A DNA stretch of 64,000 bases from Sanderia malayensis (lineage: Eukaryota > Cnidaria > Scyphozoa > Semaeostomeae > Pelagiidae): contig RQOL01000139.1 of the NCBI GenBank assembly GCA_013076295.1, positions 1,674,001-1,738,000 on the forward strand, in the 5' to 3' direction. The translations under genes and the position numbers were made by a program. Shown here in pieces: positions 10,030 to 20,200 of the stretch (the stretch's first letter is position 1; the number at the start of each line of letters is the position of its first letter). The notes beneath the pieces were generated by a model. It was not told where the DNA came from and searched no databases. It saw nothing but the letters and a program-made list of their open reading frames with translations.

Positions 10030-11540
10030 GGGGTCATCACTCGCTTTGCTCGTTCGCCCCAGCCCATCAAGTAAAAAAAGCTTAATCTGGTTGGCGCACT
10101 TCGTGCGCTGCATTCGCTTCGCTCATGCCTCTTTCCACCCCACGTACAATGGGTTAGCTCGCTGCGCTCGCCTGTCTATCTATTATCAAGAAACTTTGAC
10201 TGATAGGGCGAACTTCGTGCAGTGCATTCGCTTCGCTCATGCCTCTTTCAACCCCACCTACAATGGGTTAGCTCGCTGCCCTCGCCTGTCTCTCTATTAT
10301 CAAGAAACATTGAGTGATAGGGCGCACTTCGTGCGCTGCATTCGCTTCGCTCATGCCTCTTTCAACCCCACGTACAATGGGTTAGCTCGCTACGCTCGCC
10401 TGTCTATCTATTATCAAGAAACATTGCCTGATAGGGCGCACTTCGTGCGCTGCATTCGCTTCGCTCATGCCTCTTTCAACCCCACGTACAATGGGTTAGG
10501 TCACTGGGCTCGCCTGTCTATCTGTCTGTCCATTTTCGCATTGACATGCAACATTGGATCATAAGATGGCAATTGACCTTTGAAAGCACAAAACCTTTGG
10601 TGAAGGGATAGTAACAATTTGAATGAATGTAAATTGTAACTTTCGGTAGGTTAGCAGAGCAATGAACTTCAAATTTATTCTACCATTTGAGGAAGGATAG
10701 TTGTCTCCCAAGGATAAAAGTAATACATTGTTATTGTGTCCCAGATCAGTGTATGAGGCAATAACATGACACAAAGGCTAATTAAATTACAATGTGATAG
10801 AAACTTACATAAACAGAATTTTCCTTTCATGAGTTTTTCAAGGATTCCATTGACTTTTCATGCATAGTGTGGTTAATGTTTGTTTCAATCATTTGACATT
10901 TGCATGGTGTGAATAGCAAGTATTAGTGACATTGACAGCTTCGGTTAATCACTTCAGTATTTGTTTCACTAAGAATCATATAGGAAAAATGAAGAATTAA
11001 TAATCAATGAAATGACGATATTATAGTTATAGAATAATAGGACAACATGATAGTTGTGCAGCCATATTCATCAATAGCCCTTGTGGATTAGATGAAAAAA
11101 GATGTTGGAAATGCAAACTGAGTGAAAATCATTTTTCCACTGGTCTACGAATGCTTTATCCATCATCAGTATTGAAAATAACAATAGTTTGATGAGGATG
11201 TCAATATATTTTTCTTGTGACACATACATGGAGCCAATGAACAAAAGGAATCAATAAATTGGTAAATACTTCAAAAATTATTTTAAATCCAAGCTAAGAC
11301 TGGCAGGCACATGTAGTCAGGGCATCAAACATCTATTTTGGAAGCAAGTAAACCATAAAGGTATTAAATAAGTAATCAAAATTTTCGATTTCGTTGCAAT
11401 CAGTAAAGTTTCATGGCCTAACCAAAATTAAGATGGTTTAACAATTTGATGAAATTGAATTGGGAATGAGTTAAAAATAAGATCTGTATTACCTGTAACA
11501 TACATTGAAAATGTCCCCTTTAAATTTGGAAACAGTTTCC
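10030..11540 (+). mobile_element. Dispersed repeat copy 1 (114-bp satellite head plus AT-rich body)
   Basis: It begins aggggtcatcactcgctttg, continues with the GC-rich satellite (10090-10545), then an AT-rich body with landmarks such as tccattgacttttcatgc, gcatggtgtgaatagcaa and gacattgacagcttcgg. The same order is found at 49303-50560 (copy 2). No protein is encoded, so it is a non-autonomous element of unknown class. Confidence 0.75.
10090..10545 (+). repeat. 114-bp satellite, four copies
   Basis: The anchor gcattcgcttcgctcatgcc starts at 10110, 10224, 10338 and 10452, exactly 114 apart. Each unit carries gcgcacttcgtgcgc, a small hairpin (6-bp stem, 3-base loop), and acaatgggttagctcgctgc. 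Because 114 is 38 codons, a 172-codon ORF runs through the array; I treat that ORF as a by-product. The same unit occurs at 31.15, 46.68-47.06, 48.28-48.63 and 49.35 kb. Confidence 0.95.
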
Positions 11541-12119
11541 CAATTATAAGTTGTCCTGTTTGATGATCTTTTTCTGATGCTAAGCCAAGCTGTTTCAAAT
11601 TCATATTTCAAAAGTTAGCGTTGACAATTGATGGAAAAGAGGCCAAAGTTTTTCAACGACCTCGTTTCGATGGCGGATAAAGAACTATTATTGGCGAAGA
11701 AGAAGAGCAGAAATGCATCTCATTAAGAACGCACAGTGACGAAGCTCATAATTTTGAAGAGAGAGTAGATTAATCCTGCATTGCTTTTGCATATAATGTA
11801 TTAGTACATAAACGGTAAAATGTAAGTATCATTCATCATAGCTTAAACTATGTGCTACACACAACTATAAAAAACTTTTGGCATACAATTTCATAAAGGT
11901 AAACATGAGCTTTAACATGCATGAATAAATATGTACACATACTTATGATGTCCATTTAATGTTCATGTTTTATAAATCGAATGGTGAACATGAATGAGAG
12001 ATAATTTGTCCCGTCTGTAAATAGTATTGATTTCTTCATCATGTGCAGTGTTCAGCCATGTCAACAGCATTGTTCAATAGGAATTCATACTCGCGTGACA
12101 CATATTAATGCGTTTCACC
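11541..12119. other. No gene recognised up to assembly gap
   Basis: Mostly AT-rich. A block at about 11600-11790 is less AT-rich but shows no conserved ORF. If the DIRS-like element continued to its recombinase gene it should lie here on the minus strand, but I find no such frame. Confidence 0.35.
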
Positions 12120-12219
12120 NNNNNNNNNNNNNNNNNNNNNNNNNNNNNNNNNNNNNNNNNNNNNNNNNNNNNNNNNNNNNNNNNNNNNNNNNNNNNNNNN
12201 NNNNNNNNNNNNNNNNNNN
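12120..12219. other. Assembly gap (100 N)
   Basis: Exactly 100 unknown bases, the usual placeholder for a gap of unknown size. It interrupts the 3' end of the RNase H region of the DIRS-like element. Confidence 0.99.
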
Positions 12220-12702
12220 AAAATCAAAACGGGATAATGAATCAGCTTGAACATTGCGAATACCAAGAACATGGACAGCCGTTAAGGTGAAAGATTGAAG
12301 AAGGGCAATAATGGACAATTCTCGCAGCAAAAATGCCATGTGACCATCTCTGCAACTGCCCTGACGAAGCACCAGGACAACTGCCATGTTATCATATCGG
12401 AACAGAATCAGCTTCCCTTCTCAGGTTGCCCCCCAGAGATGGGTAGCTAACACGATAGGAATTAACTCCTTTACAGCAATGCTGATATCCGTTGAGTCAA
12501 GTGGCTAGACTCCTGCAGACCATTGTAGGTTGTTAATAGCTGCAAAACCTGCGCCACACGCTGCATCAGAAGTTATAGCCAGGCTAGGTGCCATCGCCCA
12601 GTCCAGAAAAAGAAACATGACAGTGACTTTTGCCATTCCAGGATTGCAAGAGTTGCAACTACCAATTAGTATCATCTTTTTTCCAAATGGACAGGCGAAC
12701 AA
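12220..12702 (-). pseudogene. RNase H domain of DIRS/Ngaro-like retroelement, broken
   Basis: On the minus strand the frame holds ITSDAACGAGFAAINN (first catalytic Asp of RNase H) and then, in another frame, YDNMAVVLVLRQG, HVLGIRNVQADSLSRFD, which match the DNxxxV and HVPGxxNxxADxLSR signatures of DIRS-type RNase H. A stop and frameshift lie between the two halves. The right-hand part is cut by the assembly gap. The polymerase would make DNA from the element RNA; this copy cannot. Confidence 0.65.
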
Positions 12703-12734
12703 AATGGGTAAGTTTCTTCACAGAGTGAGCCCTA

Positions 12735-13528
12735 TCAATTAAGTGCCAAAGAAAAGGCCTGCCTAAAACAACAGCTTGACAGCAATGCTGCAAAGAACCA
12801 ATTAAGGACAATACTTGATGCTTGTTGCCAGATTTTCGTCCCTCCCACATGTGTAACTAACTGGGCCCTGATGTTAGTAAGCATCTCTGATGGGAGCCTA
12901 AACTCAAGGTTGACCGTATCTAACAAAAAACAGAGATAGGTAATAGCAGTGGAGGGACCTTCAGTTTTGTTGGCAGCTATTGGGACACTTAAACTTTCGC
13001 AAAGAGCAAAACACCTTGCCAGGTGTCTTTCACACCTAAGCATGACAGGCAGGCCCATCAGAAGAAAATCGTCAAAATAATGCTGAACATGTGCAGCATG
13101 TTCAGCATTACGTTAGTTATGTTATGTTAAGCTATAAGAGTCCCTTGACCAAAATGCATAATCTGTGACACAGCTTCCAGAATACCTGCATAAGTAGTAG
13201 CTGCACCAAGAACTAAATCATTCATGCTAAAGGAATGAGGACAGGAAAGGTCTGTGATCAAGCGAAACTTCCCTGGGGTAGCCTTAGGAATAACGCCAAA
13301 ACAGTTGATATGGAGATCTGCTAGAGGGGGCTTGGGAAAGGGACCTGTTATAGAACCAAACTTAATCTCTTCTGCTAAGTAACAATCAAGTAATTCAGGT
13401 TGGCTATAAGTAGACTGGCAGTTGCGCTTAGCAGGGTGGGTCTTACCAGGCAAAACCCCAAGCTCAAACCCACAACGCAAGCCATTTAATACATAATCGG
13501 CATTGATAATGCCAGATTCAGCGAGCAA
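12735..13528 (-). pseudogene. Reverse transcriptase domain of DIRS/Ngaro-like retroelement, broken
   Basis: The N-terminal fingers read GVIPKATPGKFRLITDLSCP, the DIRS-type version of the motif KxxGKxRxIxDLS. The catalytic box follows at about 13060-13090 as YFDDFLLMG (the usual Y-x-D-D). The thumb side has PIAANKTEGPSTAITYLCFLLD, similar to KTEGPxTxLxFLGxxxD of this group. There are stops near 13130 and 12850, so it is no longer functional. Order gag, RT, RNase H on the minus strand is normal for DIRS/Ngaro. No tyrosine recombinase was found. Confidence 0.7.
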
Positions 13529-13620
13529 ATGAAACCAAGCGAAATAATTCAGCGGTGTAATACTAACAGGGTTAATTGCACAATTAACAAAATAAAAAAG
13601 GGAGGCACAACCAGTCAGTC

Positions 13621-14674
13621 ATTTGCGGGGCTGCTTCTTTCTTGGCTCAGGAGGTGACAGCTCAGCAGGCTGTTTACAGCTTGGAGGCTTAGTTGGCCAA
13701 TGATATGCTGGGTGTTGGCCTTGGCACAACCGACACTGGTGTATGAAATGGCAGGTGGCGTAGTCACAATCCCCATTATTCCATTTAAAGCAGGGGGGAC
13801 TAAGGCAGTTATAATCAGCTGCTTTATGCTGCTATGTTGACGCTTTGGCCATCACAGTGGTCATCCACAATGTAAGAAGAATCTCACCCCACACAGCTGA
13901 TGGATTATCCGCTACATGCTTGCGAAAGGAACTGTCATAGTCAAGCCAACCCCCACAAGGTACATCACGAAAGGCAGACGACAATAACAAAAAATAGCTC
14001 ATGAAGCCAGCAATTTTACTTGGAGCATTGCTTGCTGCAACTCCAACATAGACTGCCCAGGCTTCAGCCCAGTCCACGAGTGTGCGGATCTGGCCAAACT
14101 CTGAACGGAACTTAGCTACCTGAGATGCATTCGGTTCTGTTGGGGGCAGTTTCTTTAAATTACGTGGGTGTAATAAAGAAAAATCAACATATTGATCTTC
14201 ATGAATTTTCACAACAAGATAGCCTGGCACAGGGGGCAAAGCAGAGGACACAGAGACACCATGACTATGCTGAGGTAACTCACACATGGCAGCTGGCTGT
14301 GAATGGGCAGATTGTGTGACCTGGCAGAGAACTGCCTCTGCAGAACTGCTTGGAGCTGAGGCTGACACTGACATATGTGACAATGAGAGGACTTCCTTTA
14401 GTTGTGATGTAGCCTGGATAAATGCATGGGCAGTTGCAGGGTTCACAGGGCTTTGCTGAGCCAAAAGTGCCTGAGAAACCCTACCTGCGGATGTTGAGGA
14501 GCCAGGCCTGCATTCATTACTGTCAGGAAGAGAACCAGTACCAGGGCCACTGGACAGGAGGCTGACAATCTGTGCCATGCTATCTTCAAGTTTGGAGAAG
14601 CGATCCAAGGCCTCTTGACGACCCATGGCTGGGGGCGTATCCGATTGTCCATTGCATGACTCGTTCGAGGCCAT
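13621..14674 (-). pseudogene. ORF1 (Gag-like) of DIRS/Ngaro-like retroelement
   Basis: The ATG at 14674 (MASNESCNGQSD) opens a 280-codon frame to 13832: a short helical segment (ALDRFSKLEDSMAQIVSLL), a Ser/Pro-rich linker, then a conserved block (YVDFSLLHPRNLKKL to WAEAWAVYVGV) like that of DIRS/Ngaro ORF1. After a stop and frameshift near 13830, a Cys/His cluster (CDYATCHFIHQCRLCQGQH) resembles the zinc finger that ends ORF1 in this group. It would package element RNA. It lies just upstream of the RT in the same direction. Confidence 0.6.
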
Positions 14675-14689
14675 TTTTATTCTTGTCAA

Positions 14690-15674
14690 TTTTGTAAATC
14701 AGCAAACTACTCGCAATCCCAGAAATCATGCAGCGATTGATAACTTGACATTTATGAAGCAACGAAGGTAACAGTTTGGTGACTTAGGCCACAATTCAAT
14801 CCAACGAGACGAGTAAATGAACAAAACTATTTGCTGCAAAACTTTGGGAACGAAGAGAAAATAACGTGCAAGAAGTCTTGCACAGCCACTAAATCAATGC
14901 AGTATAACTCAGCAAATATCCCAGGCAAATAACTGAAACATTAAATTCAGTGAACAAAATACTGAATGATCTAACCTTATCGACAATGTTCAAGGAATCT
15001 AGCACAATAGAGTAGCTAGAGGACAGTAAGGGCGAAATTGGAGATCGTATGACGGAAGTATTAGGGCTCCGAACTAGCAACGCGAACTGTGCTTCGGTGG
15101 TATTAACTACGGTTAAACTTATGTTTAACTGATATGAAAATATATCGAAATGAATGAGGGAAATGAGAGTGTCGTGACATAAGCAGCAACTAATAAAATC
15201 ATTCGTGAAAACTTGCATTGCTATATGCAGGAGAAGGTGTAGCATGCTGCAACGACCCAGGCAACGATCCCTCTGCCTGAAGCTCTGATGTAAAATCTCA
15301 TACGGGCTATGGCACCTGGTTCATCTGCGTATACTGGGTATGGCAGTATCACAACTGAATCATCCTTTGTTGAAATTCCACCTTTAGCATTACCTTAGCT
15401 TAGGAATTAGGAATGGTACGTAGGATTTGCAAAATCATGTCGGTGAAACATTGATCCTCATCATACCTTTCTTTGTGCTGCTTTCGAACATATGATTACT
15501 TCTGTAGTGCTTGCGCTGCACCTTAGGTGACTTTTTCTGTTGCCTCTACAAATTTTTGCTTCATTTTCCTCGCAGTTTTAGCGGATGGGGCCTATTCACT
15601 TCATAAGTACAGCTCTCATTTGGAACTTCTGCTGGTAATTCTGTCTCGATGTTGCTTATTGTTTCGCTTGGTGG
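14690..15674. other. No gene recognised
   Basis: Likely holds the 5' terminal repeat and untranslated region of the DIRS-like element. I found no diagnostic terminal repeat. The minus-strand ORF at about 14889-15245 has no recognisable domain. Confidence 0.35.
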
Positions 15675-16110
15675 CTATTGTTTGTGATACCACCTTGAAG
15701 AAACTCTAGATGAAAATAAAATTTCCAGCTCCATGTGTAGATATGATCTGTTCCTGTACCAACAACTCCTTCTTGAGCTTTCCATTATTCTCCTCTCTGC
15801 ACCAGAATAGCTGCGTGGACGGTTTATGTTTTCTTGCAACTGTTTTGTGGTGACCGCACCTTTAGATATCACATTTGTCAGAATGCTTTCTAATGACTTC
15901 TGTCGGGTGTCTCTATTGTTATAACGTGGATATTGTACATTGTATAGATTCTCCTTTGTGCCCCATAAATCTATCAGCCAGAAAACATCATCGACAGTGC
16001 ACTTCATTTCAACCTTTGCTGGTGGTCCACGTCTCTTGAATTTTGCAGGCCTTGCTTGTGGAGCTGGAGGCACTACTGCTTGGCTGAGTGTTTCGTCCAA
16101 TTGTAAGTCT
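15675..16110 (-). pseudogene. MADF-domain (Harbinger-associated) exon with frameshift
   Basis: The exon probably starts after a tag acceptor near 16110 and reads LDETLSQAVVPPAPQ, then KVEMKCTVDDVFWLIDLW and LYNVQYPRYNNRDTRQKSLE, a MADF/Myb-SANT-like domain as found in the partner protein of PIF/Harbinger transposases. The frame then drifts; the expected end of the domain (GTGTDHIYTWSWKFYFHLEF) is present in another frame near 15715-15770. So there is a frameshift at about 15790-15830. The protein would bind DNA and escort the transposase to the nucleus. No Harbinger transposase is nearby. Confidence 0.6.
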
Positions 16111-17229
16111 TCTACGAATCAGGGTCATGCATGATTTCCAGTGGAGTGATCAAAGCAAAGTCATGCATAATCATGGTCATTGCTGTCATAAACTGTTCTT
16201 TCAGTTATCATGTTCTTCCAATAAATATCTCTTTACTACCTATCATAGATAGTCTTGTGCTTCTCTCTCTGCCGCTCTCTTTTCTAAATACTGAAAAAAA
16301 CCCTTCGGAATACTCATTTCTAATCTTGATGCTATTATTCGTGTTCGATACGTCCAGAGTTACAGAAATTACTGCATTGCCAAAGTTTCAGCTTCAATTA
16401 ATGGCGCCAATGGTGATCACGAAAATAATGACGCAATCTAATTATTTAGACTCTTCGCGTCGTATTACAGCATTTAGCAAGGGCAACACAATTTTGCCGA
16501 GTGTGACGATATTCCATTATTAGTAAAGATTATGACAAGAAAATTAGACATGATTCTTGCAAAAAGGGTCATGGGTATGTTACTTTAGAGACATTACGCG
16601 GTATTTCATGAGCGATGCAGCATAATGTGCTTGGCTTGCAATGTTTTGTTGCAAGCCAAGCACGTTATATACTTCCAGACAAGGTAGCTTCATTTCAACA
16701 TGGTTCTGCAATGTTGCCTATATGTATAGCCACACAGAAATTTTCCATCAACATATATCGGATCATTAAGATTGGTGTAGTAACAAAAACTTCTTTTTCA
16801 TTTAAATCGACCAGAAACTTAGTGATAAACACTGGAAATTCTGAAACACTACAAAAATACGTTACCAGACAGTCGGTTTCTTTATCTCTGCAGTACACTG
16901 GAAACAACACAAAATCATGCAGAGAATATCGGATGGAACAAAATCAAAAGCTTTTGATTTTATTCTTTCCGATATGGAATAAAATTTTATATCTATTTCA
17001 TATGAAGCTGGTAATTCACAGCATAACGCAGTGGATTTTGTCTTACTCTCTGTATCAGGAAACTGTTTTGTCTTGCACGCTTTGTTCTACACATTTCTCA
17101 CCATAATTGAAAGGAACTAAAACTCTGTTTGCAATCAACTCAACATTTGAAAAAAGTGAAACAAATTTGATTTACAATTAAAGAGTAATAAATTACGGCT
17201 TCCACATTATGTCAAAGTATTTCTTATGT
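16111..17229. other. Region downstream of PIN1, no gene recognised
   Basis: It contains a strong hairpin at 16627-16663. ORFs on both strands (up to 163 codons at 16615-17106) have no motif I recognise. On the minus strand, an AATAAA at 16964-16959, about 265 bases past the PIN1 stop, could be its polyadenylation signal. Confidence 0.35.
16627..16663. repeat. 15-bp hairpin
   Basis: The arms gtgcttggcttgcaa (16627-16641) and ttgcaagccaagcac (16649-16663) are exact inverted repeats around a 7-base loop, and partial pairing extends outwards (ataat/gttat). It is not near a recognised element end. Confidence 0.85.
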
Positions 17230-20200
17230 CTACCCAGTTCTCAAGATGAGATGAACTCCAGAGTCTGTGAAAACAGGTTCACTCATTTCACCAATCTTCA
17301 GAGAAAAGCTGTAAATATATATAAGAATCATATAAGAATCTGTAAATTTTACTTCCAGCCTATTGTTTCGTCTATTGTTTTGAGCAGCAAAATCACCCTG
17401 AAGGCTTTTAGTCCTTTGGTTCTTATACGCGGATTTTTATATGTTTTGCAAATAGCAAAAATAAAGTAAAATCATAGTACTGATTGGAAAGCTAGAAAAG
17501 AAACTACGAGCAACAAAGAGAGTATAAATCAAGAATTTTATATATCATATACAAACAAATGAGTGAATAAAAGACGTTGATGGGCATTTATTTGAGGCGG
17601 GGACTATTCGAGGGGACGTTTATTATACTAATATCGAAACAGAAAACATCACAGCATCTGTCATTGGGCCCCAAAAATAAAACAATTATTTGGTTGTCTT
17701 GCATTTATTAAGCAATAGCAGAAAAAAGGATGCAAAGGTGCTTTACTACAAATAACTTACATTAATCCCAAAAAAATTTCGGACGGTTTAATTTCGGACA
17801 GAAAATGTTCGGACAAAAAATTTCGGACCAAAAAATCCTGATTTCGGACAGCTTCGGACATAAATTTCGGACAAAATGTGAAAAACTGAAAGGGGTTTTG
17901 AATAACATCTTCAAGGTTTATAACAAAAAACAGTGAGACCTTCAGGGGCCGTTCAATAATTACGTCACGCTAGGGGGGTGGTTGGTTTTTCAGGTCGCAG
18001 CGTGACAGTAAATGAGGGGGGTGGGTAGTACTTCGTGGCGTCACGGTATAAAAAAATTTGAAATAAAGTTTTATTTGGATTTGTCAATAAAGGCGTTGTT
18101 TTCCGTTTTTATGTCATGTAAAGAGTGCTTTATTGAAAATGTTTCAAAACATTTCGATTTCGATTTCAAATGTTTCAAAACATTCGAGTTTCGAATTCAA
18201 ATGTTTCAAAAACATAAGTTTCGAATTACAGTAATTTGGATGTCGAAAACACTTTTTCGTTTTGTTTTGCTTTGAACATTTGAATGTCGTGCAGTTTTCG
18301 GCAGTGAAAAAGCCAAAATGAATTGTTGTGTGCGATGGCCTTTCAAGAGCTTGAATGCCACGCAATTGATGATGTTGATTTTGACGACGAGTCAGATATT
18401 CCAGAGGTTGTTCCCAAAAGAGGAACCCCCGTTCTTAATGATATGGATCCAATCTGGACAAGTGATTGATCAACTTTTATCTAAATCGAAGAAGCGATTG
18501 ACTTGATATTTACATTTTGTTAATGTGTTATATATTCAAAAGAAAACTTGCATTACTCTAATTTTTCATGTGTTGCATATGTAATGGAATTTTCTTAAGA
18601 GGGGGGTGTATCTGCCTAGAGTGACGTCACCCAAGGGGATCTCACATGAAACCGTGACGGAGCGTGACGACGGGGGATGGGTGGTTCTAAAAACCCAAAT
18701 TTAGCGTGACGTAATTATTGAACGGCCCCTCAACAAAACACAAAACACTAATGATTGAATGTAGGAATACAGTTTTAATTTGTATCAAAATTGGGGAAAG
18801 TCCTGACAATGAAACAGGGGAATTCTCATATGAACTATTTCCAAACACAAAAGGAATTGAATCAGAGAATTTAGAGGAAGCTGGGCTTTTTTTTTGTATG
18901 ATCTTCTAATCATGCTTGATGAAGATCATACTGACGACGAGGATCAATCATGCAAGTCAGGTGATGAAGAGAATCCTGCTATATTCGTATTGGATGCCTG
19001 AACGGAACGTTGGCTCTTTTTTGGAGTTTTTTGTTGGACTACACCCAGCATGCATTTTCAAATGATAGCTAACAAAACCAAGTATTTTCACACACACTTT
19101 CTAGCTATTTCTATTTCGTGTCTGCCTAAACGGGGCATTGCAGTCGCTGTCTAAATTATTGCTATCGGAATCTTGAGGAAATATACTCCACAAATTTTAT
19201 ATATACTTTATTGGCAGTAAAATTTTCGGACGGTAAATTTAAACCATCCGAAATTTTTGGAGATTAATGCATTTCTACTATGGAGGACAAGTATTGACAA
19301 TGCCCTTGCTAAATTCCCTATTGAATGACTTGGCAACAAACAGATTGAAAGAAAATTAAATTTTATGAAGGAAAAGTACCTGTGGTAATATCCTACAAGT
19401 TATGAATGTACACTTATCTATCTTCCCTATTATTCTTTAATTGAGTGGTATAGTTACAGGGGGTTCACGTGGAGATGGCTGTCTCCCTCCCATCAGACCT
19501 TTTGAGGCATTTTGTCTGAAAACTTAACCATCTGTCAGAAATGTCTTTTAATAATTAAGAAGTATTTCTTCTTCAGATTTAATCTGCTTCTCTAAGAACA
19601 GATAGACAAATGCCCACAAGTCGGGTGCAAAAATCCTACAACATTAAATATCTAAACAAAGCATTAAATTAATCTGACAATTTTTTATGTGCACATGGCA
19701 TTGTGGACATGCCCTTAAATGCACATTTTTGTCGAAAAATTGTGGTCTTTGCTCCCCTGCTAACATTTTCTATCTGTGACATTTCTTGAAGTTGAAGTGA
19801 ATTTCATAATTTTCATAAAATAACAAAGATTATAGCTAACATTGAAGAAAAGCAAATTTCATAATTTCAATACAAATAGAAAAAAGGAAGTTGATTGACT
19901 TACGCTGCATCCTCAAATTTTTCTGTAAAAGAAACAGATTTTACAATAACAGGGAGTAGACAAAGCAAAAAAAACAAATATGTGTACAATGGGGAGGAAA
20001 AGTTCAGGGATACCTAGGAACTTTGCTATTTTTCAACAGACTGCCCCCCCCCCCCCGATTATGTTAGCTTATAAGATTATGTTAATATTGACAGAATTCT
20101 TTTTGTGTGATGACCACAGGGGTCCACTTCAAAGAACAGCATTGTTTTAGGGGCAATGGTGGAATGAAGCCCACAAAGAAGGAAGTTTACAGGCTGAGTT

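Noticed and set aside
10046..10564. 172-codon + strand ORF
   Set aside because: It is open because the satellite period is 114 bases (38 codons); no start context or domain.
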